From Caenispirillum bisanense (GTDB lineage Bacteria > Pseudomonadota > Alphaproteobacteria > Rhodospirillales > Rhodospirillaceae), in contig NZ_OCNJ01000014.1 of the NCBI RefSeq assembly GCF_900230255.1, positions 1-64,000 on the forward strand: a DNA stretch of 64,000 nucleotides, given 5' to 3'. Shown here piece by piece: positions 32,452 through 41,795 of this stretch. Numbering within the stretch: the stretch's first letter is position 1; the number at the start of each line of letters is the position of its first letter. The position numbers and the translations under genes were made by a program. Under the pieces are notes generated by a model that was not told where the DNA came from, ran no database searches, and saw nothing but the letters and a program-made list of their open reading frames with translations.

Positions 32452-35217
32452 TCAGGCCACCAGCGACGAAGCTGTGAACATTTCTGACGTGGACGTCAGG
32501 CTGTCGTCCACGGACAGCATGCTCGTGGTGCTGTCGGTGACGCCGGAGTAGTCGGCCAGCGCCAGCGACCGCAGGGTGGTGGAGGTGCAGCCGACGAGCG
32601 GCGTGGTGCTGCCCGCGGGCGCGGCGGCCTGCATCACTTCCATGTTGCGGATCTCGCCGACGAAGTTCTTCCCCCAGCCGTCGGACCCGACCGTCACGTC
32701 CCACGACGCCGGATCGCCGATGTCGATGTCGAGGCCGGAGCGGCTGCCCCGCTGCTCGCCGTCGATCCACACGGTGGCGACGCCGGTGTCACGCGAGTAT
32801 TCGAAGGTCACGTTCTGCCAGGTGCCGTGCTTGACGGCGTCCTTCACCACCACGTCGGAACGGACGCCGCCGACGTCGGTGAGGGCGACCCGCATTTCCG
32901 TGCCGCGGAAGGTGACGCCGTAGCGCATGTGGTTCCACAGCAGCGTCTGGTAGGCGGTGGCGGACTGCTGGTCGGCCTTGAAGTCGAACGAGACCGAGAC
33001 GTTGTCGGCGGTGAAGAACCGCTCGTCGCGGCCGAGCTTCACCCAGCTGGCGCCGTCGAAGGCGGCGGCGGTGCCGGCCTCGCCGACGCCGAACTTCACG
33101 TCGCCCTTGGCCTCCAAAGTCAGGCCGGAGGTGCTGTCGTAGCCGGCGCTGCGGAAATCCAGCAGCACGCCCGGCTGCGGTGCCGGCGCCTGGCCCTGCA
33201 GCAGCGAGCCGTCGTCGATCACCGCGTCCTCGACCAGGTCCGGTTCCGTCTGGATGGTGCGCGGGCCGGAGGCGAGGACCTCCGACATGGCCGTCTCGCC
33301 GGCCGGGGCCAGCGCCACGTCGTAGATGCGGAAGTTGTCGATATTGCCGTTCAGGTACGACCCGTAGGCGCCGCCGACGAAGAGGTCGCGGCCACCGGTC
33401 TTGGCGAGCGGCTCGGTGACGCCCGACACGGTCGCCGCCTTGGTGCCGTCCATGTAGAGGCTGGCTTCGCCCTGGGTGGAGTCGAAGGAGACGGCGACGC
33501 GGTGCCAGCCGCCGTCGGCCAGGTGCGAGGCATCGGCCAGCAGCTTCTTGCTGGTGCCGTCGGCGCTCCAGAAGGTGACCTCCAGGTTCGACCCGCGGAA
33601 CTGCGCCAGATAGGCGCCCGGCAGGTAGAACAGGCGGCCGCCGCCGGCGAAGGAATTGACCTGCACGTCCATGCTGACGGTCATCTCGGCCAGGCCCGAC
33701 AGGTGGTCGGCGCGGTCGACGGTGACGGCGCGCGCCGCACTGCTGCCCTCGAACCGGCCGGCGCGGCCGTCGACACCCGAGATGTAGGAGGCGCCGCCCA
33801 GCCACTCGATGACGTTGGCGTAGTCGGAGGCGTCGCCGTCGCTCTCGAAGGTCAGGTTGAACAGCAGCGGGCTGGTCACCTGCTCGTGTCGACTGACGAC
33901 AGTGGTGGAGCCGCCGACGGTGACGGACAGGCTGACGTCGAACCGGCCGGAATGGCCGTACTGATGCACCACTTCGAGGCCGCGGGCGGTGCTGCCGTCG
34001 CCGAAGGTCCAGTGATAGGTGGCGCCGCTCGGCAGGACGTCGGCGAAGGCGCGGGCGGAGAAGGTCTTCACCAGGCCGTTGGCATTGTCGGCTGTCGACG
34101 ATATGCGATATGGCGCGACGGCGGGACGCTGGGCTCCGACGCCCGAGGCTCCCACCACGGCGAGGTCGTCGGCGCTGGCCGGGTTGAAGGGATTGTTCAG
34201 GATGTTCGCGTAATAGTTGGGGCCGTCCGCGTTGGTGCCCTGCACCAGCAGGTTGCCCGACAGCGCGGCCGAGGACGCGGCGTCCTGGCGCAGGTTGGTC
34301 ATCACGTTGTCGGCGACGATCACCTGGCTGCCGATGCCCGACTGGGTGCCGGCGTCGATGTTGATGGCGGCCAGCCCGTCGGGCGTCGAGATCACCGTGT
34401 TGTTGCGGATGGTGGTGTTCACCGCCGGCCGCACGGAAATCCCGTGGAACGAACTGCTGTAGACGATGTTCCCTTCGATGAGGAAGTTCCGGTAGACGAG
34501 GTCGTTCTCGCTGCTGATGAAGATGCCCTGGGTGGTGGTGCCCTTCTCGATCAGCACGTTGTCGCGGATGACGACGTCGCGGGAGGCGTAGGTGACGCCA
34601 TTGGTCCAGAACTGGATGAAGTCCTTGTGGTCGCCGCCCTGGGTGGTGTCGCCGATCTGGACCGGGAAGTTGGTCATGTAGTTGTTTTCGACCACCACGT
34701 TGCGCACGGCGGCGAAGTCGAAGCCGTCGGAGCGCACCTCGGTGACCGTGTTGTTGGACACGTTCAGCCCCTCGACGTAGCGGTAGAGACCGCCGCGGAA
34801 GAGGTGGTGGAAGGTGCTGTCGGTGACCTCGACCGCCTTGCTGGCGTCGACCCGGATGCCGATGCCGTCGTTCAGCCAGTTGTCGTCCACGGCACCGCGG
34901 AACTCGGAGCCGCGCACGGTGATGCCGCTGCTCTTGTTGACGTAGAGGCCGGCCTTGTAGTTGTCGCCGTTGGTGCAGACGCTCTCGAACGTCATGTTGC
35001 GGAACGTGATGCCCGAGGAGTTGGTGACCGACATGCCGGCGACCACCGTTCCGGGCTCGCCCTCGATGGTCACGCTGGTCGGGAAGGTATTGTACTTTAG
35101 GCTTAGGTTCGTATAGCGGCCGGCGGCCAGGCGAATGGTTTCCCCGCCCTGCGCAATTGCCAGTGCGGCGCCGAGTTCTTCGGCGCTGCGCACGATAATG
35201 GCTTCCCCCGTCTGCAT
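32452..35217 (-). CDS. beta-helix/PKD/double-LamG protein, likely type I secretion cargo
   Basis: The 921-residue protein has no Sec signal. A right-handed beta-helix (about 10-345) is followed by PKD (375-445, WTFGDGS), LamG 1 (450-650), LamG 2 (680-870) and a Ser/Thr-rich 50-residue tail ending MFTASSLVA, the kind of unstructured end used as a type I secretion signal. GGDHKDFIQFWTNG (194-207) and GTTTQGIFI (226-234) match the paralogue at 25023, which has one LamG and a Sec signal instead. I chose the ATG at 35217 because AAGGG precedes it by 7 bases. It lies directly upstream of the ABC and adaptor genes. Function may be exopolysaccharide binding or cleavage; no Ca-binding RTX repeats are seen. 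Confidence 0.83.
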   Translation of the reverse strand: MQTGEAIIVRSAEELGAALAIAQGGETIRLAAGRYTNLSLKYNTFPTSVTIEGEPGTVVAGMSVTNSSGITFRNMTFESVCTNGDNYKAGLYVNKSSGITVRGSEFRGAVDDNWLNDGIGIRVDASKAVEVTDSTFHHLFRGGLYRYVEGLNVSNNTVTEVRSDGFDFAAVRNVVVENNYMTNFPVQIGDTTQGGDHKDFIQFWTNGVTYASRDVVIRDNVLIEKGTTTQGIFISSENDLVYRNFLIEGNIVYSSSFHGISVRPAVNTTIRNNTVISTPDGLAAINIDAGTQSGIGSQVIVADNVMTNLRQDAASSAALSGNLLVQGTNADGPNYYANILNNPFNPASADDLAVVGASGVGAQRPAVAPYRISSTADNANGLVKTFSARAFADVLPSGATYHWTFGDGSTARGLEVVHQYGHSGRFDVSLSVTVGGSTTVVSRHEQVTSPLLFNLTFESDGDASDYANVIEWLGGASYISGVDGRAGRFEGSSAARAVTVDRADHLSGLAEMTVSMDVQVNSFAGGGRLFYLPGAYLAQFRGSNLEVTFWSADGTSKKLLADASHLADGGWHRVAVSFDSTQGEASLYMDGTKAATVSGVTEPLAKTGGRDLFVGGAYGSYLNGNIDNFRIYDVALAPAGETAMSEVLASGPRTIQTEPDLVEDAVIDDGSLLQGQAPAPQPGVLLDFRSAGYDSTSGLTLEAKGDVKFGVGEAGTAAAFDGASWVKLGRDERFFTADNVSVSFDFKADQQSATAYQTLLWNHMRYGVTFRGTEMRVALTDVGGVRSDVVVKDAVKHGTWQNVTFEYSRDTGVATVWIDGEQRGSRSGLDIDIGDPASWDVTVGSDGWGKNFVGEIRNMEVMQAAAPAGSTTPLVGCTSTTLRSLALADYSGVTDSTTSMLSVDDSLTSTSEMFTASSLVA

Positions 35218-35334
35218 TTTCGTACCCTTTTCGTCTGACGAAACCGCTTCCCGCGCCGTCTGACGTCCACGGCCGGCGGATCGGCCATGGGCTCCAAGGC
35301 CCCGGGATCCCGTCAGCATGGTACGACTAAAGGA

Positions 35335-36237
35335 TTAATGGCTGTTGAAGATGGTTCCGGCGACATTGCACCCCACCGTTTCCAGGCGTTCGACGATTTC
35401 GGTGGTGTCGCGGGTCCGCGAGCGGTTGCGTCGCGCCACGACGATGGCGGATCCGACCACGGCGCCGACGACGCGCGCATCGGCGAATTCCTTGGCCGGT
35501 GCGGTGTCGTATATCACGACCCGGTAGCGCGATTCCAGCCATTGGGTCAATTGGGCGAACTCGGGCGAACACAAGAGTTCCTGCGGGTTCGGGGGTTCCG
35601 CGCCGCACAGTAATACCGAAAGGTTAGGTACCACTTCGGTTATGACGGCCGAAGGGTCGCCGTCGTGGTGGCGCAGCACCTCCGACAGGCCCCGGCTGCG
35701 GCGCGGCATGTTCCACATCTCGGCGATGCGCGGGCTGCGCAGGTTGGACTCCACCAGGATGGTCGGCAGCGTCATCTGCGCCATGGACAGCGCCAGGTTG
35801 GAGGCGAAGTAGGTCGCCCCCGCCCCCTCGTGGACGCCCACCACCGCCAGCGACCGCAGGCCCTCGCTCACGTGGCTGTGCAGCAGCGAGGTGCGGATGG
35901 CGCGGAATTCCTCCGCCGCCGCCCCGAAGGGCTCGTGGCCGACCACCAGCTCGCGCGACATGCCGTCGCGCCGCTCCATGCCCTGCAGGGTGGGGTACTG
36001 GTACTGCCGGGCCAGCGCTTCCATGATGTCGCGCTGGGTGACCAGCCGCAGGGCCACGGCCGCTTCACCGAAGGAGCAATTGTCCTCCATCTGCTTCTGC
36101 AGCACGCGGTCGACGTCGCGCGACGACATGCGGCCCATCTGCACCAGCAGGCGGCCCAGGCTCTTCTTGGTGTCGGACGGCGCGACCTCGGCGGGTTCGG
36201 CGGTGCGGTCGTCGGACAGGTCCTTGACGTCGGACAT
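35335..36237 (-). CDS. BY-kinase-like polysaccharide regulator with degenerate ATP site
   Basis: The 300-residue protein has an N-terminal domain (about 25-85, GRLLVQMGRMSSRDVDRVL) common in tyrosine kinases of exosortase-linked loci, then the CpsD/Wzc-type kinase fold with EEFRAIRTSLL (109-119). Its Walker A region reads GVHEGAGAT (134-142), with Ala141 where Lys is expected. Walker A' reads LVESNLRSP (161-169), with Glu and Asn replacing both Asp residues. Walker B VVIYDTAP (240-247) is kept. The C-terminus lacks the usual tyrosine cluster. It probably regulates the Wzz-like protein encoded 4 bases upstream through binding rather than phosphorylation; that is inference. Confidence 0.82.
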   Translation of the reverse strand: MSDVKDLSDDRTAEPAEVAPSDTKKSLGRLLVQMGRMSSRDVDRVLQKQMEDNCSFGEAAVALRLVTQRDIMEALARQYQYPTLQGMERRDGMSRELVVGHEPFGAAAEEFRAIRTSLLHSHVSEGLRSLAVVGVHEGAGATYFASNLALSMAQMTLPTILVESNLRSPRIAEMWNMPRRSRGLSEVLRHHDGDPSAVITEVVPNLSVLLCGAEPPNPQELLCSPEFAQLTQWLESRYRVVIYDTAPAKEFADARVVGAVVGSAIVVARRNRSRTRDTTEIVERLETVGCNVAGTIFNSH

Positions 36238-36241
36238 GGGG

Positions 36242-37726
36242 TCAGCTCCCGGGTTCGGCGGCGGGCAGCATGCGGGTACCGCCGCGGCCGATGAACTTTT
36301 CGCCGGACCGGCGCATCTGCCGGCGCGAGACCTTGGCCGAGGCCAGCGCGCCGAGCGGCTTCACGCCCACCGCGTCCTGCAGGTCGGAGAAGGTGCGCAC
36401 GCGGCGGTCCAGCATCTCGATGAACAGCGACAGGATGACGCCGAGGGCGAGGCCGAAGCCGGTCGCCATGACCAGGATCAGCAGCGTGTTGGGGAACGCA
36501 GGCCGGGACGGCGGCGCCGCCTCGTCCAGCGAGACCACGTTGATGAAGGACTGCTGCCCCTGCATGCGCAGCGAGGCCGCGCGGGCTTCCGCTTCGTCCA
36601 GGCGCTGGCGGCGCACCTCCAGCTCGCGCGTCAGGGCGGCGAGCTGCTCGCGGCCGTCCTGCATGTCGAGCATCTTGGCCTGCTGCTCCTCGACGGCGGT
36701 CTCCAGTTCGCTCACGTGGCGGCGCAGGGCCTCGACGAAGCCGGCCTGATCCTCGAGGGAGCGGGCCTCTTCCTCCTCGATGCGGGACAGGATGGAGGCA
36801 CGGCTGGCGCGCAGGGCGGCCAGCTTGGGATTGTTGGGGCCGAGCTGGCTCGACAGCTGCCCGATCTCGGCCTCCACCGAGGCGAGCGACGACTGCAGGG
36901 CGATCATGGTCGGCGACGGCGCGGCGCCGCGGTTGACCGGGCCCACTTCCGCCGGCATCTCGCCGGTGACGGCGGTGCCGCCGTCCTCGGCCGTTTCCGC
37001 CGGCACGGCCGGCCCGCCCTGGGTGGCGGCCAGCTGGGCGCGGGCGTCGAGCAGGCGCTCGGTCAGGGCGAGCAGCTTGGCGCTCTCGATGCCGCCGCCC
37101 TCGCTTTCCTGCACCAGCAGCTTGTTCTGCTGCTGGAAGTCGAGCAGGCGCTGGCGCGCTTCCTCGGTCTCGCGGCGCAGGCCGTCGATCTGGGCGGTGT
37201 ACCACTGGGCATTGCGGCGCGCCGGCTCGACCTTCAGGTCCAGGTTGGCGGCCAGGTAGGTCGACTTGAAGGTGTTCGCCATCACCGCCGCGATCTGCGG
37301 CGACTGCGCCGTATAGGCGATGCTCATGACGTTGGAGCCGTCGACGAAGCCGGCGTTCAGGTTTTCCTTCAGCCGCTCGGCGATCCAGCGGGTGATCTCG
37401 CCGCGCCCTTCCGTCGCCTCCATGTAGGCGGCGCGGTACTGCGGGTCTTCGGCGAGGCGCAGGCGGTCCACCACCTCGCGCGCCACCCGGTCGCTCTTGA
37501 GCAGGGCGAGCTGGGTGCGCTGGTGGTTGAGCAGCATGGGCGAGGGCAGCGTCTGCCCGGTGATGGGGTCGGGCTCGGTCGTGTCCATCATGACCGAGGT
37601 GGTCGCCGTGTACTGCGGCGGCAGGATGAACACGGCCGCGACGGCGGCCGTGATGGCGGACAGCAGGGCGAGGAGCGTGATCCACTTCCGCGCCCACAGG
37701 ATCGTAAGAACCTGATGAAGGCTCAT
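36242..37726 (-). CDS. Wzz/GumC-type polysaccharide chain-length and export protein
   Basis: The 494-residue inner-membrane protein has a transmembrane helix near each end (about 12-38 and 420-445), a Wzz N-domain (PPQYTATTSVMMD), a long periplasmic coiled coil (about 165-400, many Glu/Gln/Leu heptads) and a GNVR-like region before the second helix. Such proteins set chain length and link the polymerase to the outer-membrane channel. No kinase domain is fused, which agrees with a separate kinase-like gene 4 bases downstream and a Wza-like gene 18 bases upstream. Confidence 0.88.
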   Translation of the reverse strand: MSLHQVLTILWARKWITLLALLSAITAAVAAVFILPPQYTATTSVMMDTTEPDPITGQTLPSPMLLNHQRTQLALLKSDRVAREVVDRLRLAEDPQYRAAYMEATEGRGEITRWIAERLKENLNAGFVDGSNVMSIAYTAQSPQIAAVMANTFKSTYLAANLDLKVEPARRNAQWYTAQIDGLRRETEEARQRLLDFQQQNKLLVQESEGGGIESAKLLALTERLLDARAQLAATQGGPAVPAETAEDGGTAVTGEMPAEVGPVNRGAAPSPTMIALQSSLASVEAEIGQLSSQLGPNNPKLAALRASRASILSRIEEEEARSLEDQAGFVEALRRHVSELETAVEEQQAKMLDMQDGREQLAALTRELEVRRQRLDEAEARAASLRMQGQQSFINVVSLDEAAPPSRPAFPNTLLILVMATGFGLALGVILSLFIEMLDRRVRTFSDLQDAVGVKPLGALASAKVSRRQMRRSGEKFIGRGGTRMLPAAEPGS

Positions 37727-37744
37727 TCAGGGGTCCCCGCTGAA

Positions 37745-38566
37745 TTAGAAGATGCGTTCGGGTACCTGGATCGTGTCGAAGGGCTGGATCGGGTCGTCCA
37801 GTTCGGCCCGATACTCTTCGACGACGCCGGCGGCGTTTTCGCGGCGGATCCGGATGCGGCTCTCGGAGCCGATCTCGGTGATGCCGCCGCCCACGGCCAG
37901 GGCCTGCTGAACCGTCAGCGGGCGCCTGATGGGGTACGCGCCAGGAGCGTTCACGTTGCCGTAAAGATAGAACACGGGGGCGTCGGGGATGTAGACCTCG
38001 TCGTTGTTGCGCACCAGCAGGTTCTGGTCGGTCGTCGGGGCGTCGAGCAGCGTGCGCAGGTCGAAGGTCTGGACGCGCACCGTCCCGTCCTCTTCGGTGC
38101 GGCGCAGGGTGATGGTGTTGCCGGCCACCGGCGAGACCCCGCCGGCGCGGGCGAGAATCTGCGTCAGCCGGGTCGGCCGGTCGAGCGTATAGACACCGGG
38201 GGAGTTGACGGCGCCGAGCACCGAGGCGGTGGAGCCGAAGCCCACCATGGAGGCGACGACCTCCGGCCGGTTGATGATGCCGGCCTCACGCAGGCGGCGG
38301 CCGATGAGGTCGGCGGCTTCCTGGGTGGTCAGGCCGGAGACCTCGACGAGGCCGACGTAGGGGAAGGCCACGCGGCCCGAGGGATCGACCCGCACCTCGG
38401 TATCGAGGTCGGGCTGGTTGAGAACCCGGAAGACGACCACGTCGGAAGGCACCAGGACGTGGGGGGTTTCCGCTTCGGAAGTACCGGGTTCGGCGGCCTG
38501 CGTCCCGACGAGGGGCAGGGCCAGGGCGACCAGGGTCGCAAGCACGAAAAGAATGCGCATCGGCAT
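37745..38566 (-). CDS. Wza-like polysaccharide export protein
   Basis: The 273-residue protein has a signal peptide (cleavage near residue 25, TQAAE) with no lipobox cysteine. It carries a polysaccharide-export beta domain (YVGLVEVSGLTTQEAADLIG, about 40-110) followed by two SLBB repeats (GAVNSPGVYTLDRP and GNVNAPGAYPIRRP). It would form the periplasmic/outer-membrane passage for the exopolysaccharide together with the Wzz-like protein encoded 18 bases downstream. Its length is shorter than Wza, and it lacks the C-terminal amphipathic helix, as in EpsE-type export proteins. The adjacent beta-barrel gene may supply the outer-membrane pore. Confidence 0.88.
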   Translation of the reverse strand: MPMRILFVLATLVALALPLVGTQAAEPGTSEAETPHVLVPSDVVVFRVLNQPDLDTEVRVDPSGRVAFPYVGLVEVSGLTTQEAADLIGRRLREAGIINRPEVVASMVGFGSTASVLGAVNSPGVYTLDRPTRLTQILARAGGVSPVAGNTITLRRTEEDGTVRVQTFDLRTLLDAPTTDQNLLVRNNDEVYIPDAPVFYLYGNVNAPGAYPIRRPLTVQQALAVGGGITEIGSESRIRIRRENAAGVVEEYRAELDDPIQPFDTIQVPERIF

Positions 38567-38611
38567 GGGAATCGCCGCTCCGCTCTAACAGGTTGGTCCG
38601 TGACGGGCCTG

Positions 38612-39856
38612 TTAGAACGAAATGGCGAGGCCGGTGGTTACACGATGCGCGTCGAATTGTGCTCGTTCTATGTTGGAGTCCTGGGTCTTGTACCCGTATT
38701 CCGCGAACAGGCGGATGTTGTCGTAGGCTTCCCAGCCGGCGCCCAACTCCAGTTCCAGCGCCTGATCCGTGCGGTCGCCCACCACCGGCGAGTAGTTCTC
38801 GTACGTCCGATCGAAGTAGGCGATCTCGCCCGTCAGGTCGACCTTGGGGGAAAGGGTGTAGGTGAGGTCGATGATGCCGAAATGATCGACGCGCAGGTCG
38901 GAAACCACCACGTCGGAGCCGCTGACGGCGCGGCCGACGTTGGCCGTCATCGCCAGGATGGGCGTGATGTCCCACGTCAGCTGGGCGTTGTAGATGACGT
39001 AGGGGCCGGCATCGATGGCGCCGCCCAGCTGCGAGGCGCCGACGCCGAATTCGGCCTCCGCCTTGCCGGTCAGGCGACGGCGGAGCAGCAGCTTGGTGTC
39101 GATCTGCGTCACGTCGTCGGTGAAGCTCGGGTCGACGCGCGCGCGGTTGGGGTATTCGCGCTGGGTGTAGGTCACTTCCACGCCGGCCGCCGAGAATTCG
39201 GGACGCACGTAGAGGAAGCGGCCCGTGATGCCGCGTTCCTCGACGTCGGCCAGGGCGCGGCTTTCCAGCTCGTTCTCGGTCTTGCGGGCGAAGACCGCCA
39301 CTTCGGGACGATAGTAGGCGGCGATGCGGCAGCCGGCCTCGGCCCGGAAGGAGGTGGTGGTCTGGGTGTTGCTGACGATTTCCAGCAGTTCCGACAGGTC
39401 GGTCTGGCGCTCGGAGTAGCCGGCCTTCACGACGCCGTTGCAGGCGGTGGTGACGCTCCACTCCAGGCCGCCTTCGACGGAACTGTTGGTGCGGTCGAGC
39501 AGGTCGTTCTCGACGTACATGGTGCGCTCGACGGAGCCGTCGACGAACAGGCGCTGCAGGCCGAAGTTGGCGGCGCCGTTCACGTCCAGCCCGTAGGTAT
39601 GGCTGAAGTCCGACTTGCTGCGGTCGCCGCCCGGCTCGACGCCGTCGGGCAGGCGCAGGACGTTGTCCTGGGCCTCCAGCTTGGTGCTGGCGGTGGCGTC
39701 CAGCTCGAACACCTGCGCGCCGGCGGGCGCGGCGGCCAGCAGCACGGCGAGCCCGGCGGTGCCTGCGGCGAGGCGGCGGCGGGAGCGGGAATCCGGCTGG
39801 TGGGGGGCGGAGGAGGGGGGCAGGCAATGCCGCGCGACCGGTGGGCCGAAGCGCAT
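38612..39856 (-). CDS. outer-membrane beta-barrel protein of the EPS locus (EpsL/VpsM-like)
   Basis: The 414-residue protein has a signal peptide after a basic start (RRRLAAGTAGLAVLLAAAPAG, cleavage near residue 47). The remainder consists of alternating beta strands with aromatic girdles and ends in AISF, a terminal phenylalanine typical of outer-membrane barrels. AGGA lies 7 bases before the ATG. In exosortase-associated polysaccharide loci a barrel of this kind accompanies the Wza-like protein and is considered the outer-membrane secretin for the polymer. Two cysteines (in TTACNGV and EAGCRIA) may form a disulfide. Family assignment rests on layout and position rather than a strong motif. 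Confidence 0.78.
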   Translation of the reverse strand: MRFGPPVARHCLPPSSAPHQPDSRSRRRLAAGTAGLAVLLAAAPAGAQVFELDATASTKLEAQDNVLRLPDGVEPGGDRSKSDFSHTYGLDVNGAANFGLQRLFVDGSVERTMYVENDLLDRTNSSVEGGLEWSVTTACNGVVKAGYSERQTDLSELLEIVSNTQTTTSFRAEAGCRIAAYYRPEVAVFARKTENELESRALADVEERGITGRFLYVRPEFSAAGVEVTYTQREYPNRARVDPSFTDDVTQIDTKLLLRRRLTGKAEAEFGVGASQLGGAIDAGPYVIYNAQLTWDITPILAMTANVGRAVSGSDVVVSDLRVDHFGIIDLTYTLSPKVDLTGEIAYFDRTYENYSPVVGDRTDQALELELGAGWEAYDNIRLFAEYGYKTQDSNIERAQFDAHRVTTGLAISF

Positions 39857-39981
39857 CGAAATGTCCTTCTGCGGTTCCCGCTCACGATACGGGCGCGCCG
39901 TGGCGTTGTAAAGCATCGGCGCGTCCGCGCGCGGCGGTGAAAAAGGAAGGCGTCGTAAGGCCTTCGACCGTGGTGTTGCGG

Positions 39982-40368
39982 CTATTCCGCCGCTTCGCCG
40001 ATGCCGGAAACACGGCGGCGACGGCGGCGCAGAATCCAGGCGGCGGCGACGCCGAGGGCGATGCCGGCGAGGTTGGCGGCGACGTCGCCGAACGACGTCT
40101 CGCGCTCGGGCCGCAGCGACTGCAGGATCTCCAACGCGCCGGCCAGCAGCAGCGGCACGCCGAGCGCGAGCCAGCCGAGCGGCAGGCGGCGCGGCGTGAC
40201 GGCCAGCGCCCAGGCGGCGGCGATGGTGGCGAAGCCGGCGACGTGCGCCACCTTGTCGAGACCGAGCCCCGCCGCCTCGCCCTCGGGCGGCGGCGGGCCG
40301 AGCACATAGAGGGCGGACACGGCGATCACCACCGCCGTCCCCGTCCATCGGGGCAAGTTTACGGGCAC
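39982..40368 (-). CDS. VanZ-family membrane protein
   Basis: The roughly 128-residue protein has four predicted transmembrane helices, with the family marker LDKVAHVAGF (His in helix 2) and SLRPERETSFGDVAANLAG before the last helix, as in VanZ-like proteins. It ends in an arginine-rich tail. VanZ-like genes are regular companions of exosortase loci, but their biochemical role is unknown. The start is uncertain: I chose the GTG at 40368, 23 bases after the rfbA stop, with GGAGG 11 bases before it. No ATG lies in frame at a sensible place. Confidence 0.75.
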   Translation of the reverse strand: MPVNLPRWTGTAVVIAVSALYVLGPPPPEGEAAGLGLDKVAHVAGFATIAAAWALAVTPRRLPLGWLALGVPLLLAGALEILQSLRPERETSFGDVAANLAGIALGVAAAWILRRRRRRVSGIGEAAE

Positions 40369-40390
40369 GGAACGGGCATCCTCCGCCGGG

Positions 40391-41293
40391 TCAGGCCGGA
40401 ACCAGGTCGTCGGCCACGCCCAACTTGGCGTCGGCGGCACGGCGCAGCAAGTACTCCCCATAGCCGTTCTTGGCCAGCGGCGCGGCCAGGGCGGCCAGCG
40501 CGTCGGCGTCGATCCAGCCGTTGTAGAAGGCGATTTCCTCGGGCACGGCGATGCGCTGGCCCTGGCGCTTCTCGATGGTCTGCACGAAGGCCGCGCTTTC
40601 CACCAGGCTGTCGTGGGTGCCGGTGTCGAACCAGGCGAAGCCGCGGCCCAACTGCTCGACCGCCAGGGCGCCGCGTTCGAGGTAGCGGTTGTTGACGTCG
40701 GTTATCTCCAGCTCGCCGCGGGCGCTCGGCCGGATGTCGGCGGCGATGTCGACCACGGCGTTGTCGTAGAAATAGAGGCCGGTGACGGCCCACGACGACT
40801 TGGGCTCCTTCGGTTTCTCCTCGATGGAGGTGGCGCGGCCGTCGCGGTCGAAGGCGACGACGCCGTAGCGCTCCGGGTCGGTGACGCGGTAGCCGAACAC
40901 CGTGGCGCCCTCGGCGCGGGCGGCGGCGGTGCGCAGCTTCTCGGTCAGGCCGTGGCCGTAGAAGATGTTGTCGCCGAGCACCAGCGCGCAGCGGTCGCCG
41001 CCGATGAAATCCTTGCCGATGACGAAGGCCTGGGCGAGGCCGTCGGGGCTCGGCTGCGCGGCGTAGGACAGCGAGATGCCCCACCGGCTGCCGTCGCCCA
41101 GCAGGTGCCGGAAGGCGGCCTGGTCGTGCGGCGTGGTGATGACCAGGATGTCGCGGATGCCCGCCAGCATGAGCGTCGACAGCGGGTAATAGATCATCGG
41201 CTTGTCGTAGACCGGCAGCAGCTGTTTGGACGTCGCCTGGGTGATGGGGTAGAGGCGCGTGCCGGAACCGCCGGCGAGGATGATCCCCTTCAT
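40391..41293 (-). CDS. rfbA: glucose-1-phosphate thymidylyltransferase
   Basis: The 300-residue protein matches RfbA/RmlA in length and motifs: the nucleotide-binding [13 protein letters not shown] (6-18), [31 protein letters not shown], the EEKPKEPKS region and [12 protein letters not shown]. It makes dTDP-glucose from glucose-1-phosphate and dTTP, the entry to dTDP-rhamnose and other deoxysugars. I chose the ATG at 41293 because of the purine-rich ribosome site upstream and agreement with family starts. rfbB, rfbC and rfbD are not in the window, so the remaining steps must be encoded elsewhere. It is the first gene of block C. Confidence 0.95.
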   Translation of the reverse strand: MKGIILAGGSGTRLYPITQATSKQLLPVYDKPMIYYPLSTLMLAGIRDILVITTPHDQAAFRHLLGDGSRWGISLSYAAQPSPDGLAQAFVIGKDFIGGDRCALVLGDNIFYGHGLTEKLRTAAARAEGATVFGYRVTDPERYGVVAFDRDGRATSIEEKPKEPKSSWAVTGLYFYDNAVVDIAADIRPSARGELEITDVNNRYLERGALAVEQLGRGFAWFDTGTHDSLVESAAFVQTIEKRQGQRIAVPEEIAFYNGWIDADALAALAAPLAKNGYGEYLLRRAADAKLGVADDLVPA

Positions 41294-41429
41294 GTGCTCT
41301 CTCTTCTTCCGTCTGTGCGTGATCGGCCGCCGCGAAACGGCCCGAGCAGGAACACCCGGCGCCGCCGGATCGTTCGTCGGCACCCCCTGTTGCACTGCAG
41401 CGAAGAAGGCGTAGGGCGGCCTCCACCGA

Positions 41430-41795
41430 TCAGTGCAGTTCGCGCCAGACGTCGGCGTAGGGGGCGGCGGCCGGCAGGTGGGCGATGGTGTCCTCGCACA
41501 GCCCGAACCGCGCCAGCAGCCGCATGGGGCCGGGCACGCTGTGGACCCACAGTTCGATGCGGCACAGGTAGTCGTAGCCGCGCTGGCTCAGCACCCAGCG
41601 CTCGATCGGCGCGCCGTCGTCGTGCATGGGCCAGATCAGGCCGTTGCGCTGCAGATAGTCGAAGGCGACGTAGGCGTAAGGGGCGCCGGGCAGGTGCGTC
41701 TGGAACGACAGCTCGCCGGCCCGCACGAGCTCGCACCCGCGCCGCAGGGAATCGAGACAGTCGTAGACGACGAGTTCGAACATGGCGATCACCAT
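41430..41795 (-). CDS. uncharacterised small soluble protein
   Basis: I do not recognise this protein of about 121 residues. The sequence is mixed alpha/beta with several aromatic residues ([40 protein letters not shown]) and no signal or membrane segment. ATGs at 41795 and 41783 are both possible; GGAG sits closer to the first. It lies alone between rfbA and the divergent chemoreceptor gene. The compact length and ordinary codon use argue for a real gene, but its link to either neighbour is unclear. Confidence 0.6.
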   Translation of the reverse strand: MVIAMFELVVYDCLDSLRRGCELVRAGELSFQTHLPGAPYAYVAFDYLQRNGLIWPMHDDGAPIERWVLSQRGYDYLCRIELWVHSVPGPMRLLARFGLCEDTIAHLPAAAPYADVWRELH

